From Beverwykella pulmonaria (taxonomy: Eukaryota > Ascomycota > Dothideomycetes > Pleosporales > Melanommataceae), in NCBI GenBank assembly GCA_001599595.1, contig BCHH01000002.1:4440055-4504054 (forward strand): a stretch of DNA of 64,000 bases. Direction: 5' to 3'. A model generated the notes under the pieces. The model did not search any database. It had not been told where the DNA came from and worked only from the letters and a program-made list of their open reading frames with translations. This document shows, one piece after another, positions 31,853 to 41,514 of the stretch (position 1 is its first letter; the number at the start of each line of letters is the position of its first letter). A program made the position numbers and the translations under genes.

Positions 31853-32636
31853 ATGGTCTACAACGCCCTCGCCCTTTTCCCTCTCCTCCCTCTAGCCACC
31901 GCACATTTCCTTCTCAACTACCCCGTAGCCCGCGGCTTCGACGATGCTAAAGCACCCGACTTCCCCTGTGGTGGATTCAACGACGTCAAGACTCCTCGGA
32001 ATCCATGGCCGCAGACGGGAGGGCCCATCCAATTGGATATGCACCACTCGCAGACCAACCTCGCAGTCTACCTGGCAGTCGGAGACACGCCTGGCAGCAA
32101 CTTCAGCATTGTCCTGCGACCCCAGCTTGCTATGGAGGGTCTGGGGGACTTTTGTCTGGGAATGGTTAGTGTCCCGGCATCGTTGAACATTGCGGATGGC
32201 ACACCCGCGACGATTCAGGTTGTTTCGAACGGCGACCCCGATGGTGGTCTTTACCAGGTACGTCTGCAGTATATGCAGAACACTCGAGTTCCCTCGCTGC
32301 AAACCCATTCTACGCATTCCCAATAGAACACCGCTTACAAATCTACAGTGCGCCGATGTGACGCTCACCAGTGCCTCTCTCTCAACCGACGATTACAACT
32401 CGCATTGCAAAAACCGAACAGGTAACAAAGTCACACAGGAGAACATGTCAGGCAGCCCCAACGGAACTACCTCTGGAGCTACCACCGCGAGTTTAAGTGC
32501 CACTGCAAGTGGTGCAAGCGGTTCAGCCTCAGCGGGTGCGGTTACAAAAAGTTCTACCGCTCTTGGTTCGTTCCCTACGGCGGCGGCGTCGTGGATGATG
32601 GGTGCGGCTGGTTTAGCTGGTCTGGCCATGCTATGA
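31853..32636 (+). CDS. BIM1-like/X325 LPMO-related copper-binding protein, GPI-anchored
   Basis: Exons 31853-32257 and 32349-32636 give 230 residues. The signal peptide (residues 1-17) ends so that the mature protein starts with His (H18, HFLLNYPVARGF). This is the first ligand of the histidine brace in LPMO-like proteins. Other features are DFPCGGF, the HH pair in QLDMHHSQTN (H64, H65), and paired cysteines (FCLG, QCADVTL, HCKNRTG). A Ser/Thr/Ala-rich stalk and hydrophobic tail predict a GPI anchor. X325/BIM1 proteins bind copper but do not cleave polysaccharide. Cryptococcus Bim1 assists copper uptake through Ctr1. Placement beside Ctr and reductase genes supports the same role here. Confidence 0.88.
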
Positions 32637-33239
32637 GGGTTGTAGATAGCGTTGTTTGAATTAGAACGGAAGACTGCAAATAAGAATCACACAATGATAC
32701 CTATGAATCAATATGAGTTTGGACACCGTATACCTACATGATATCGCGAAATGTGAAGAGCAGCTCGCAGACAGCAATTATGCTCCATGAAGCCAAGCTC
32801 AAGTACCATCTTGCTCGGCTGTGATTGGCTAATATGTGTGGACGAACGAATCCGCCTAGTCCTAAGTGAATAGCATGGAAACGAAGAAGAGCTGCGTGCA
32901 AATGCCTTGCATCGCGTTTCTTACTCAAGTAAAGCCTCCCACCGCGTGTCGTGTCGGGTGGGACCAGAGTTTTGTGTTGTCTTGAGAGGTGAATATTTAC
33001 CGAGCACACAATCGGAGCCTCGGCGCTCTGTCCCCGAAAAGAGAAGCCTCAACCAACTCCATCTCCAAACACGATCTGAGCTTCTGCCCACCAGCGTTAA
33101 TACAGGTACGCTGTTGACTCCAAGACGCTTACTGCATCCCAACTCTATCTTCGCAATCTTGCCGGCTACCTGCTAACATCCCGCTCCCTCTGTAGCCTCT
33201 TCTCCACCGAGCCTCACCTACCCTCTCTCCACCGCAAAT
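32637..33239. other. intergenic spacer
   Basis: This 603-bp stretch covers the 3' end of the BIM1-like gene and the promoter and leader of beta-NAC. No other feature was seen. Confidence 0.5.
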
Positions 33240-34137
33240 ATGGATCAAGCAAAGCTGGCGCGCATGCAGGCGTCGGTCCGTATCGGTTTGTCCTCCTCCC
33301 CTTGCCTGATCCCCCCTTAGCTTTGCTTTGAGCGCTCTTGTGCTGCCGCGAGAAGGAATCAATTGGCTAACCGGATGCGTAGGGTGAGTACAGTCCTCAA
33401 TCTCCACGAAAATTCGACCTCCCTCGACTACCACCTTCATTGCCCCGAATTCGTTCTTCCTACACAGTATCGAGTTCAAATCCACGCGAGAAATTACAAC
33501 ATGCGAGAGCTTGGCTAATGACGTGGTTTGTAGAGGCAAAGGCACCCCCCGCAGAAAAGTCAAGAAGGTGCACAAGAGCGCTGGAACCGACGACAAGAAG
33601 CTGCAGACGGCCCTCAAGAAGCTCAATGTGCAGCCCATTCAGGCCATTGAGGAGGTCAACATGTTCAAGAGCGACGGAAACGTCATCCACTTTTCCGCAC
33701 CAAAGGGTAGGTGGAGCTGCATTCTTCTGCCACGCTGCATCGAGCATACGAAGCCTCCTTCACCGACTGAAGGATCCTTCGGTTTTGTGCTCCAGCCACC
33801 TTATAGATCAGCCTCGGTTGAGCCTCTGACTCGAACTTCAACACTTTCATGCACACACTAACAGTCTTCCCTCCTAGTCCACGCCTCAGTACCTGCCAAC
33901 ACCTTCGCCATCTACGGTAATGGTGAAGACAAAGAGCTGACCGAGCTCGTCCCCGGCATCCTCAACCAACTCGGCCCCGACTCGCTGGCCTCGCTGCGCA
34001 AGCTTGCCGAGAGCTACCAGTCCATGCAGAAAGAGAAGGGTGAGGATGAGGACAAGAAGGACGACGACGACGATGAAGACGACATCCCGGATCTCGTTCC
34101 CGGAGAGAACTTCGAAACAAAGGCCGAGGTTGAGTAA
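33240..34137 (+). CDS. EGD1: nascent polypeptide-associated complex subunit beta (beta-NAC)
   Basis: Beta-NAC pairs with alpha-NAC at the ribosome exit tunnel and shields nascent chains. The protein reads [30 protein letters not shown] (the ribosome-binding motif), [17 protein letters not shown], the NAC domain [14 protein letters not shown], and an acidic tail. The model is exon 1 33240-33285, a one-base exon at 33383 (G between TAG and GTGAGT), exon 3 33534-33706 and exon 4 33878-34137: 480 nt, 159 residues. The one-base exon is the only way I found to give IGGKGT in frame with standard sites. Skipping it with a GAG acceptor at 33533-33535 would give IGKGT. Both flanking introns (97 and 150 nt) have branch-like CTAAC/CTAAT. 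Confidence 0.93.
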
Positions 34138-35256
34138 GCTTTACACAGTACTCAGCTGCGTCGGTGACGGGGTCGAAATCTGTACAGCCATGGCCAGCTA
34201 GAATGGAGGATGGCCTACATTATGTACTCCAATGTGGAGAACTGAGCTTTGCACATTCAATCTGTTTGGTTGGCAGTCGTGGCGGAACCTTTCTGGCATA
34301 CGGACACCGGACTGGCGTTAATTATCTACTTGAAAAGATAAGGAAATGGAAAAAGTCCCTGCATATTTATCATTAATCCTTCGTGACGCTCTTATCACTT
34401 GCTGCAACGGCCAGTCCATGATACATGGAAGTCGGGGGTGAGGCGAGGTTGACAAGCTGACATGGTAGAGCTCGCAGAGCTGCGTACTTCACCGACAGGC
34501 CCAAATTTGCATTCAGGTCAGGACTTAGTAATCCCCGAGCCGTTTATGGAGTCGTGCTTTGCGCAAGGCTTTCTCGGGGAACCTTGACGCCAATCTTCTT
34601 TGACCGTTCCGGATGGGCTTCGTCCATGGAATTGAGCTGCAGGTTCGACGGATCGGGTAGGTCTATTCAAAGCTTTGTTTGGCCAAATTAGATCTTGCAT
34701 AATTACAATTGCAGTGGGCGAATTCCTTTCAGCTTCTCACGAGTATTGGAAATGTCCTTTGCTCTTAGGAGCCCCGATGCCGAGAAATTGAATTGTCAGC
34801 CTGCGCGGATCGGGAAGAGTGGGTTCCCGAACCGGGCATCCTCTTTGGGCAATTGCTAGGCCTCATGCGGTTAGATTATCATGCGAGGCCAGAGCTTCAA
34901 CAGCTTCCCTCATCCATTCCTAAGCAATTAAGCAGAACAGCGTTTGTGCTGACCACGATGTGAGATGCCTTTGGAAGCATAGTCGTAGAATTGGGGTTTG
35001 TATATATTCCACGGTAGGCTTCGGTTTCCTTCAAATCATCACCACTCTTTGCTTTTGACCAAACGCACAACTTCGCGGGTCCCCTCGCTCAAGTCCTAAC
35101 GCGTGAACTTGAAGCACACTACCTTCGTATCAGTTTCTGTGCTAGGTTACGGCTTCCTTGAATCGCGTCAGCCTCTCAGTCTCTTTGTTTACATTCCTTC
35201 TCAACTCTTCTCTCTTCAATCTTTTCTCGCTTGATACCCCACTGTCCACCGTCGCC
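34138..35256. other. 1.1-kb intergenic region
   Basis: No gene, repeat or RNA was recognised. The last 200 bases are pyrimidine-rich and precede the AIF-like start codon. An in-frame extension upstream of that start has no ATG. Confidence 0.5.
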
Positions 35257-36495
35257 ATGAGTACAGAAACTATCCTGATCCTCGGCGGATCCTTTGCTGG
35301 AATCGGAGCCGCACACTATGCCCTCCGTCATACCATCCCCCAGCTCCCCAAGAAGAAAGGAACAACCTACACCGTTACGCTCGTGAACCCGTCCAAGGAC
35401 TTCTACTGGAGGATTGCCGCCCCCCGCGCCGCCGTGTCCAAGAAGATGATGCCCCCGAGCAAATACCTCTACCCAATCGAGCCAGCGTTTGCATACGCTA
35501 AAGGAAAATTCAATTTTGTCCAGGGCACCGCCACGCATGTCGATACCGCTGGCCAGACCGTGTCCGTCACCACTGCTTTAGGCGAGCAACAATCGATTCA
35601 CTACACCGCGCTCATCATCGCCACTGGATTCAGCACCCCTTCGCCCCTCTTCACGCAGACCACCAACGGCGAGGACCTCGAGTCTACCTACAACGACTTC
35701 CAAAAAGCTCTCCTGACCGCCAAGCACGTCGTCATCGGCGGCGGCGGTCCCGTGGGCGTTGAAACCGCCGGCGAAATCGCCGAATTCCTAAACGGCAAAC
35801 CAGGCTTCCTATCTTCCACCCCCAAGCACCCCCGCGGCAAAGTAACACTCGTCTGCGCAGACAAGAAAATGTTTCCCGCCCTGCGCGAAGCCATCTCCAA
35901 GACGGCGGAGAAGTATCTCAAGCGGCTCGGCGCAGAGGTGCTGTATAACACCAAAGTGGTGTCTTCAGAGCCGACGGGCGACGGCAAGACGATTGTGAAG
36001 CTCGGCAATGGCAAAACCATCGAGGCGGATCTGTATATCGATGCCACGGGCGTGCGGCCAAATACTTCGTTCCTGCCCAAGTCCCTCCTCGACAATAGGA
36101 ATCGCGTTGCCTGCGACCCCAAGACGCTGCGCGTCTCTGCTGCTGGACCCCTTGTCTACGTCGTTGGGGATGTGGGGTCGTATACGCGCGGTGGTGTTAT
36201 GGATCTCGCTGATGCGTTGCCTGTTGCTATGACAAACCTCAAGACTGACCTCGTGGCGAGCATCACTGGCAAGCCGGCCGGGCCTGATAGACACTACACA
36301 CCCAACTTGAAGGAGCAGCAGATTGCACCTATTGGGACAGCCAAGGGAGTCGGTGCCATGATGGGGTGGAAACTGCCCAGTTTTATGGTTTGGTTGCTCA
36401 AGGGGCGTGATTATATGATTGGCATGTTGGCGAAGCCCACTATCAATGGGGATGGGTTTAAGAAGGAAGGGAAGTGGAAGCCGGCTAGTGGTTAG
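35257..36495 (+). CDS. AIF/AMID-like FAD-dependent NAD(P)H oxidoreductase
   Basis: This intron-less gene encodes 412 residues. An N-terminal FAD-binding Rossmann loop (ILGGSFAGIGAAH) is followed by the NAD(P)H loop VVIGGGPVGVETAGEIAEF. The second FAD segment has DATGVRPNTSFLPKS and VYVVGDVGSY. This is the pyridine-nucleotide-disulphide fold shared by AIF-like, AMID/FSP1 and type II NADH dehydrogenase proteins. The closest visible pattern is fungal AMID-like proteins. The substrate is not readable from sequence; quinones are possible. No redox CxxxxC is present, so it is not a disulphide reductase. The start at 35257 directly precedes the FAD motif. Confidence 0.88.
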   Translation: MSTETILILGGSFAGIGAAHYALRHTIPQLPKKKGTTYTVTLVNPSKDFYWRIAAPRAAVSKKMMPPSKYLYPIEPAFAYAKGKFNFVQGTATHVDTAGQTVSVTTALGEQQSIHYTALIIATGFSTPSPLFTQTTNGEDLESTYNDFQKALLTAKHVVIGGGGPVGVETAGEIAEFLNGKPGFLSSTPKHPRGKVTLVCADKKMFPALREAISKTAEKYLKRLGAEVLYNTKVVSSEPTGDGKTIVKLGNGKTIEADLYIDATGVRPNTSFLPKSLLDNRNRVACDPKTLRVSAAGPLVYVVGDVGSYTRGGVMDLADALPVAMTNLKTDLVASITGKPAGPDRHYTPNLKEQQIAPIGTAKGVGAMMGWKLPSFMVWLLKGRDYMIGMLAKPTINGDGFKKEGKWKPASG

Positions 36496-36962
36496 ATGGG
36501 GATGAGGGGATGAGGAGGAGGGAATAGAGGAGTAGTGTCGTTGTGGTGAGGAGTGGTAATGATGTGATCGTTTCTTTTTTGCTGTTTGTTTGTTTTGGAT
36601 GTTACTTTGGATGCGTTGAGTTCGTATACCCTAGGGAGGTTGTGAGCCAGTGTTGCGTCAATCATCTATGTCTAAAGTTCTGACACTCATGCACTTCAAT
36701 CTGAAAATTGCGACTTGTGTGAAGGAAAGGCCTGCGAGAAGGCTGTATTTTGAGCAAGCACTCTGTCAAATCTCAAGAGGGCGTTAGGAGATTAGGGAAG
36801 ATCGCCACCACCACCATCAATTTACCCCACTAAAATAAGCTTAACCGCTAGTGCCCCCAGCTCTAAAAAGTCGCGAAGAAGCTTTGAAATTCCGGACCAA
36901 CCCACCTTCACGACAACAACCTCGTCCACATTCCCTCTCTCCAGCACCCTCCCACCTTTCCA
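36496..36962. other. intergenic spacer
   Basis: This 467-bp interval holds the 3' end of the AIF-like gene (purine-rich GATGAGG repeats) and the RRP43 promoter. Nothing else was seen. Confidence 0.5.
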
Positions 36963-37985
36963 ATGGCGACCACTGCCCAAACACCACAACCCCTCACCTT
37001 TCCCCGCCCCATCTTCGCCGCCCTCTCCCCACACCCCTTCCTCCAAGCGCACCTCCGGCACAGCAGCGCCAAATCCCCCATCCGCGCAAACGGGCGTCTC
37101 GCGCACGAATTCCGCTCTCTGGGCGTTAATCCAGGGAGCTTAACGCATTGCAACGGGTCTGCAGTCGTGCGGACGGGGAATACAAGCGTAGTCTGCGGTG
37201 TAAGGGCGGAGATTTTGCGGGAGGAGGATGTGCCTGGGACGCAGGTCTACTCTACAAAGAACAGTGCAGAGGGGAAAGATGATGAGGAAGATGACGCAGA
37301 AGAGATATCAGAGTTGAAGTTGCTCGTCCCGAACATTGAGCTCTCAACCGGCTCCACACCCTCCCACCTCCCTGGCAGCGCACCCTCTTCCGCAGCTCAA
37401 ACCCTAATCAGCAGAATCAACTCCTTACTTCATTCTACGCACCTCGTGCGCGCTGACGATCTACGAATAATACACATGCCCAGTATAAACGCTGAAGATC
37501 CAGACGAAGAGCCGGAGGAGGTGTTGAAGGCATACTGGGTCCTCTACATCGATATCTTCATCATCAGCCTCGATGGGAATGCTTTTGATGCCGCGTGGCT
37601 CGGTATCCTCGCCGCGCTGCGCGACACAAAATTGCCCCGCGCGTTTTGGGATGAGGAGCTCGAGACTATACTATGCTCCGATGACCCTGCGGATGCGAAA
37701 GGGTTGAAGTTGAGAGGCATACCGGTCCCGTGTACATTCGCTGTCTTTCAAGGAAGGGCAGAAGATGCAGATGAGGGGGAGAGGAGGGATGTGGTGCTGA
37801 GTGATCCGGATGCGTTTGAAGAGAGCGTATGTCGGGAAAGCGTTACGGTGGTTGTGGATAAAGAGGCAGTGAGGAGGATCGAGAAGAGCGGTGGGGGGGT
37901 GGTCGATAAGGAGATCATGAGGGATCTGGTGAAGAGGAGTAGGGAGAGGTGGGGTGTTTGGGAAGAAGTGCTTAGGAAGGCTTGA
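36963..37985 (+). CDS. RRP43: RNA exosome ring subunit Rrp43 (RNase PH-like)
   Basis: This intron-less gene encodes 340 residues with the RNase PH fold of exosome ring proteins: the opening PHPFLQAHL, then RANGRLAHEFRSLGVNPG, NGSAVVRTGNTSVVCGVRAE, and the second half with YWVLYIDIFIISLDGNAFDAAW. Rrp43/EXOSC8 is a structural, non-catalytic subunit of the nuclear and cytoplasmic 3'-5' exosome. An acidic insert (KDDEEDDAEEISELK) sits in a surface loop. Rrp42 and Rrp45 are the main alternatives; the ALRDTKLPRAFWDEE region and length favour Rrp43. Confidence 0.85.
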   Translation: MATTAQTPQPLTFPRPIFAALSPHPFLQAHLRHSSAKSPIRANGRLAHEFRSLGVNPGSLTHCNGSAVVRTGNTSVVCGVRAEILREEDVPGTQVYSTKNSAEGKDDEEDDAEEISELKLLVPNIELSTGSTPSHLPGSAPSSAAQTLISRINSLLHSTHLVRADDLRIIHMPSINAEDPDEEPEEVLKAYWVLYIDIFIISLDGNAFDAAWLGILAALRDTKLPRAFWDEELETILCSDDPADAKGLKLRGIPVPCTFAVFQGRAEDADEGERRDVVLSDPDAFEESVCRESVTVVVDKEAVRRIEKSGGGVVDKEIMRDLVKRSRERWGVWEEVLRKA

Positions 37986-38710
37986 GGAGAATGGATGCAT
38001 CATTTGGATGGAGATCTGTGGGTTTTGGTTTGGGTAGAGTCAAGATACGAGGAGGTGGAGTTGGAGTTTGACAGTCGCATGTTCGTCAATGGGTGAACAT
38101 CAATGGTTGCACACCCCCCTGTAGGAATATATACCCCTTTATAAGAGCATGTAGTAGTGTTACTCTGCAGGAGTGAGGACACTTTGTCTACAGCCTTTGC
38201 GAGTGCCAAATGAGTCTCGAATGGCAGACTATCTAGTGGTATCAAGTACTTCTCTAGTGCTCACACACCCACGTTCATTACCACTTTCTCACTAGATGAC
38301 GCACACCAAGCGTAAAGTTAACAATCATATGTATAATGATGTAGAATACATTAAACAAACCGGCTGTCTCATCCGGTCAACCCAACTCCGTAACACCCAA
38401 CTTAAGATGTTTGCCGAAAAGATGCTAAGATGCCATGCAAAATGTGAATGACAAGGAACAAATGAAAGAGATAAATGGGCAGGACAGGACAACAAGTCCA
38501 CGGGCGCGCAAGTAAGGGCGGAATGCACGCGCACTCACGATCGCTCCGACGCCAAACTCCACCTCCAACCTTTTTGATACCTGTTCGGCAATCCATCCAA
38601 CCTTCCATCATCCATCACCGAGCCAACCATCCACTATCCATCAAGTCATATCGGTCACATCGGTTCCAAAACGTATCACATCCAATATCCAACATTCCTT
38701 ATCCTAACAT
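37986..38710. other. intergenic between convergent genes
   Basis: This 725-bp 3'-3' spacer is rich in CCATC/CCAAC words near 38590-38660, a low-complexity stretch. No gene was recognised. Confidence 0.5.
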
Positions 38711-41138
38711 TCACTTAATCATTCTCTTGCTCCGTTGAATAAACGGACTCGGCATTTCCTGCTCGACCTCGGGATCCCAGACCGCGGGCTCCAGTATGCC
38801 CTGGCTCCGCGCCGCCTTCACTGGGCTTCGTGGTCCAACCCTCAATCCACGCTTGCCCTCGTCTTCGCTCATCGCCTGGACCGGGATACCGCGCGCTTGC
38901 TGCAGCTCCACGAGGGTCCGGCCTTGCACAGCTACATTGTTGCGTGCGGCCTGGATGCGGAATTCGGCGCCCTTCTTGGATCTAAAGCCCGTATTCTCGA
39001 CCTTTGCGGGGATGGTGGGGGTTTTGCGGACGGGACTTATGGGTTCGGCGGATCGAGATTTCTGGCGAGAGGGAGAGGTGGCGACGATGGGGACTACGTT
39101 TGCTGGTCGTGCTTTTGTGCCATTAGGAGCGAGGTTTGGGGCAGTGGCGAGACGTTGATTGGGTTTAAGCATCGGACGCTGGGCAATCGCTAACACTTTG
39201 AAGGGATCTTCATGACCGTGGCCACTCCGAGCACCTGAAGCGCTACGGGCACGTGTAGGAGATGGAAGTGTTAACATATCGTCCATATCATCGAGGTCGT
39301 CAAAGTCGCCGTTCCATTCGTCTTCTGTGGGGGACGGTGGGACATCGGCTTCCCATTTCTTAGCACTCTCTTTGGCGGCTGTGAAAATGTTTTTGCGGGG
39401 AGCAGTGCGTCGGGGTGAGAGCGAGAGACCGGCAATGCTGGCCGGAGCGGGACTGGGGTCGGCCATTTGGATATCCATTGGTGAGGCAGGAGGGTGGGTT
39501 GAGACAGGGGCAGCGAACATGGTTCGGGCGCGGGAGAGCGGCATGCGAGCAGAACGTTTTGCAGGTGCTGCTTTGGGTGCGGGTGCAGGATGAACGGTAG
39601 CGTCTTCTGGTGAGTCGTCGATTGAGAGAGAAGAGAGATCAGTGCCACTGGCGAAGCCAGATGCGGTGCCGAGTGTGCTGACAGAGCCACCACCATTAAG
39701 AGCTGGCTCTGATGACTCCGTAGAAAAGAGCAATTGCTGCCCTGAAGGCATGGTGGGGGTACTGGAACGGGGAGCGAGCTTTGGTGATGTGCTTGCCTGG
39801 CCAGGAATATTCTCGAGTGCCTTTGCAACGCCAGCGGCTACCGCTTCGTCGAATCGCTTCTGAAGTATCTCTACTTCCATATGCAACCGCCGCTCTACTT
39901 CAATCTTGACCTGTCGGTCAATTTCCAAACGGGCCTTGACCTCCCACTCGCGGCGCAGTTGGCTATCCATCTCCTGCCGCATTTGCGCAAGCTGTTCATT
40001 TTGCCGTGCAATCGTCTCTTGCGCTTCCTTCATTTGACGAGCCGCTTGCTCTGTCTTTTCTTTCAATTCATGGCCGAGCTTCACCACCTCTTGCTCCTTG
40101 CGCATAAGCTTGACGACCGGAAGGTTCAAAAGCTGGGCGGTGTCTGGTCGACTGGTCGGGTAGGTTTGAAGGCAGCTGGCAATGACCTTACCCAGTTCTG
40201 CGGAATAGCAGGATGGAATTGGCGGATATCGACCAGCCTTGATCTTCTGGATGAGCTCAAAGTGCGTTTTCGCGTTGAACGGGGGCGCCTTTGTGCACAT
40301 CTCGTATATGATGCACCCCAGCGCCCAGATGTCCGAGTGCGGGCCGTACTGTTCCGCCTTGCATATCTCAGGGGACATGTAGAATGGGGTGCCGACGTAG
40401 GTGGAAGCGAAGTCGTGGGATTGGAGGATTTTAGAGAGGCCAAAGTCACCGAGCTTGACTGAATTATCGTCGCCGAGGAAGACTAGCGGGTTAGTACATG
40501 CCAATGCACCGGGACAGAATAAACTTACTGTTCTCAGGCTTCAGATCGCGGTGTAATATCATAGGTCGTCCAGTGTTGCCTCGCGGCTTCGCGTTCGCGC
40601 CCAAGCCCATGACGTTCTGACCAGCTGCCGGGGGGTCTTCTCCATAGTGGCAGCGGTAGAGTGCACTGACGATCTGAGAGAAGATGCTCCAAACGAACTC
40701 CTCCTCTGCCAGCTGGTTCTTGCGCTTCAGGTCGTTGATGACTCGTCCCAGGTCGCCATTGCCGCAGTATTCCATGTATAGGTGTAGGTCCTGGGAAGCC
40801 TTGATGTGATCGCGCTCAAAGTATGCAACAATGTTGGGGTGGCGAAGCTCTTTCAGGATGGACAGCTCCGCCTGCAGTTGCTCGCGCTCCTTCTGCGACA
40901 TTTTGGAGTAGGAGATCTCTTTGCGGCAAAGGATCTGGGCAGCGTTAGCGATTGGGTGCAGGCCAATAGGGTGCGCAGCGCCGTACATAGCCATCCGACT
41001 TGCGCTTGACCTTGCGGATGATGCCAAAGGAGCCATGGCCTGTACATGTGTCGGTCAGTATGTGCATTGGACAGGACAATTGCGGTGTGTGTGCGTACCA
41101 ATCTTCTCCAGGACGTCGTACTTTTCGTCCTCAGGCAT
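38711..41138 (-). CDS. nimA: NIMA-related serine/threonine kinase
   Basis: Exons 41138-41099, 41039-40987, 40934-40529 and 40482-38711 give 756 residues. The N-terminus MPEDEKYDVLEKIGHGSFG starts the kinase domain and carries the ATP loop; the VAIK-equivalent region is ILCRKEISYSKM. Catalytic motifs are ILHRDLKPENIFL (split by intron 3), KLGDFGLSK and GTPFYMSPE. After about residue 290 comes a coiled coil rich in Glu and Gln, then a long disordered tail with many SP/TP sites. This is the domain plan of fungal NIMA/Kin3, which drives mitotic entry and spindle events. An insert of about 25 residues (ending RGNTGRP) precedes the HRD motif. Introns are 46-59 nt. Confidence 0.93.
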
Positions 41139-41514
41139 TGTTCCGGATAGGGTGAGATGCAAATATCATGCAACGAAAGCTGCTAGGTGAGGCTGCACGC
41201 TGTTATACTGCTGTGTTAGTAAAGTGTCGGGTGGAGGAGCAAAGTAGGTAGAAGTCAAGTAGTCAGCGGCATCCAAGGTTCGATGCCCAGGCCCGTGTTT
41301 ACCCTGTTTACCAACCGCTCGTCGCTCCCGGCAACCACACCAGCAATGCAGGGATCAGCCATCAGCCACATGACACTAGCCACATGACACCAGCCACCCG
41401 TCTTTGGTTCGGCGCTATCGCCTTATCGCCGCCACTCCGTAATCCACGACGCCAGAACTTTTTGCCTCTCCTCTCCCACACTCCTCTCTGACTTCCCGCT
41501 TACCTCCCGCCACG
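41139..41514. promoter_or_regulatory. divergent promoter, NIMA kinase and ankyrin/BTB gene
   Basis: This 376-bp interval separates two opposite start codons. A short duplication (CCACATGACAC/CCACATGACAC) occurs at about 41367-41389. No other element is claimed. Confidence 0.45.
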
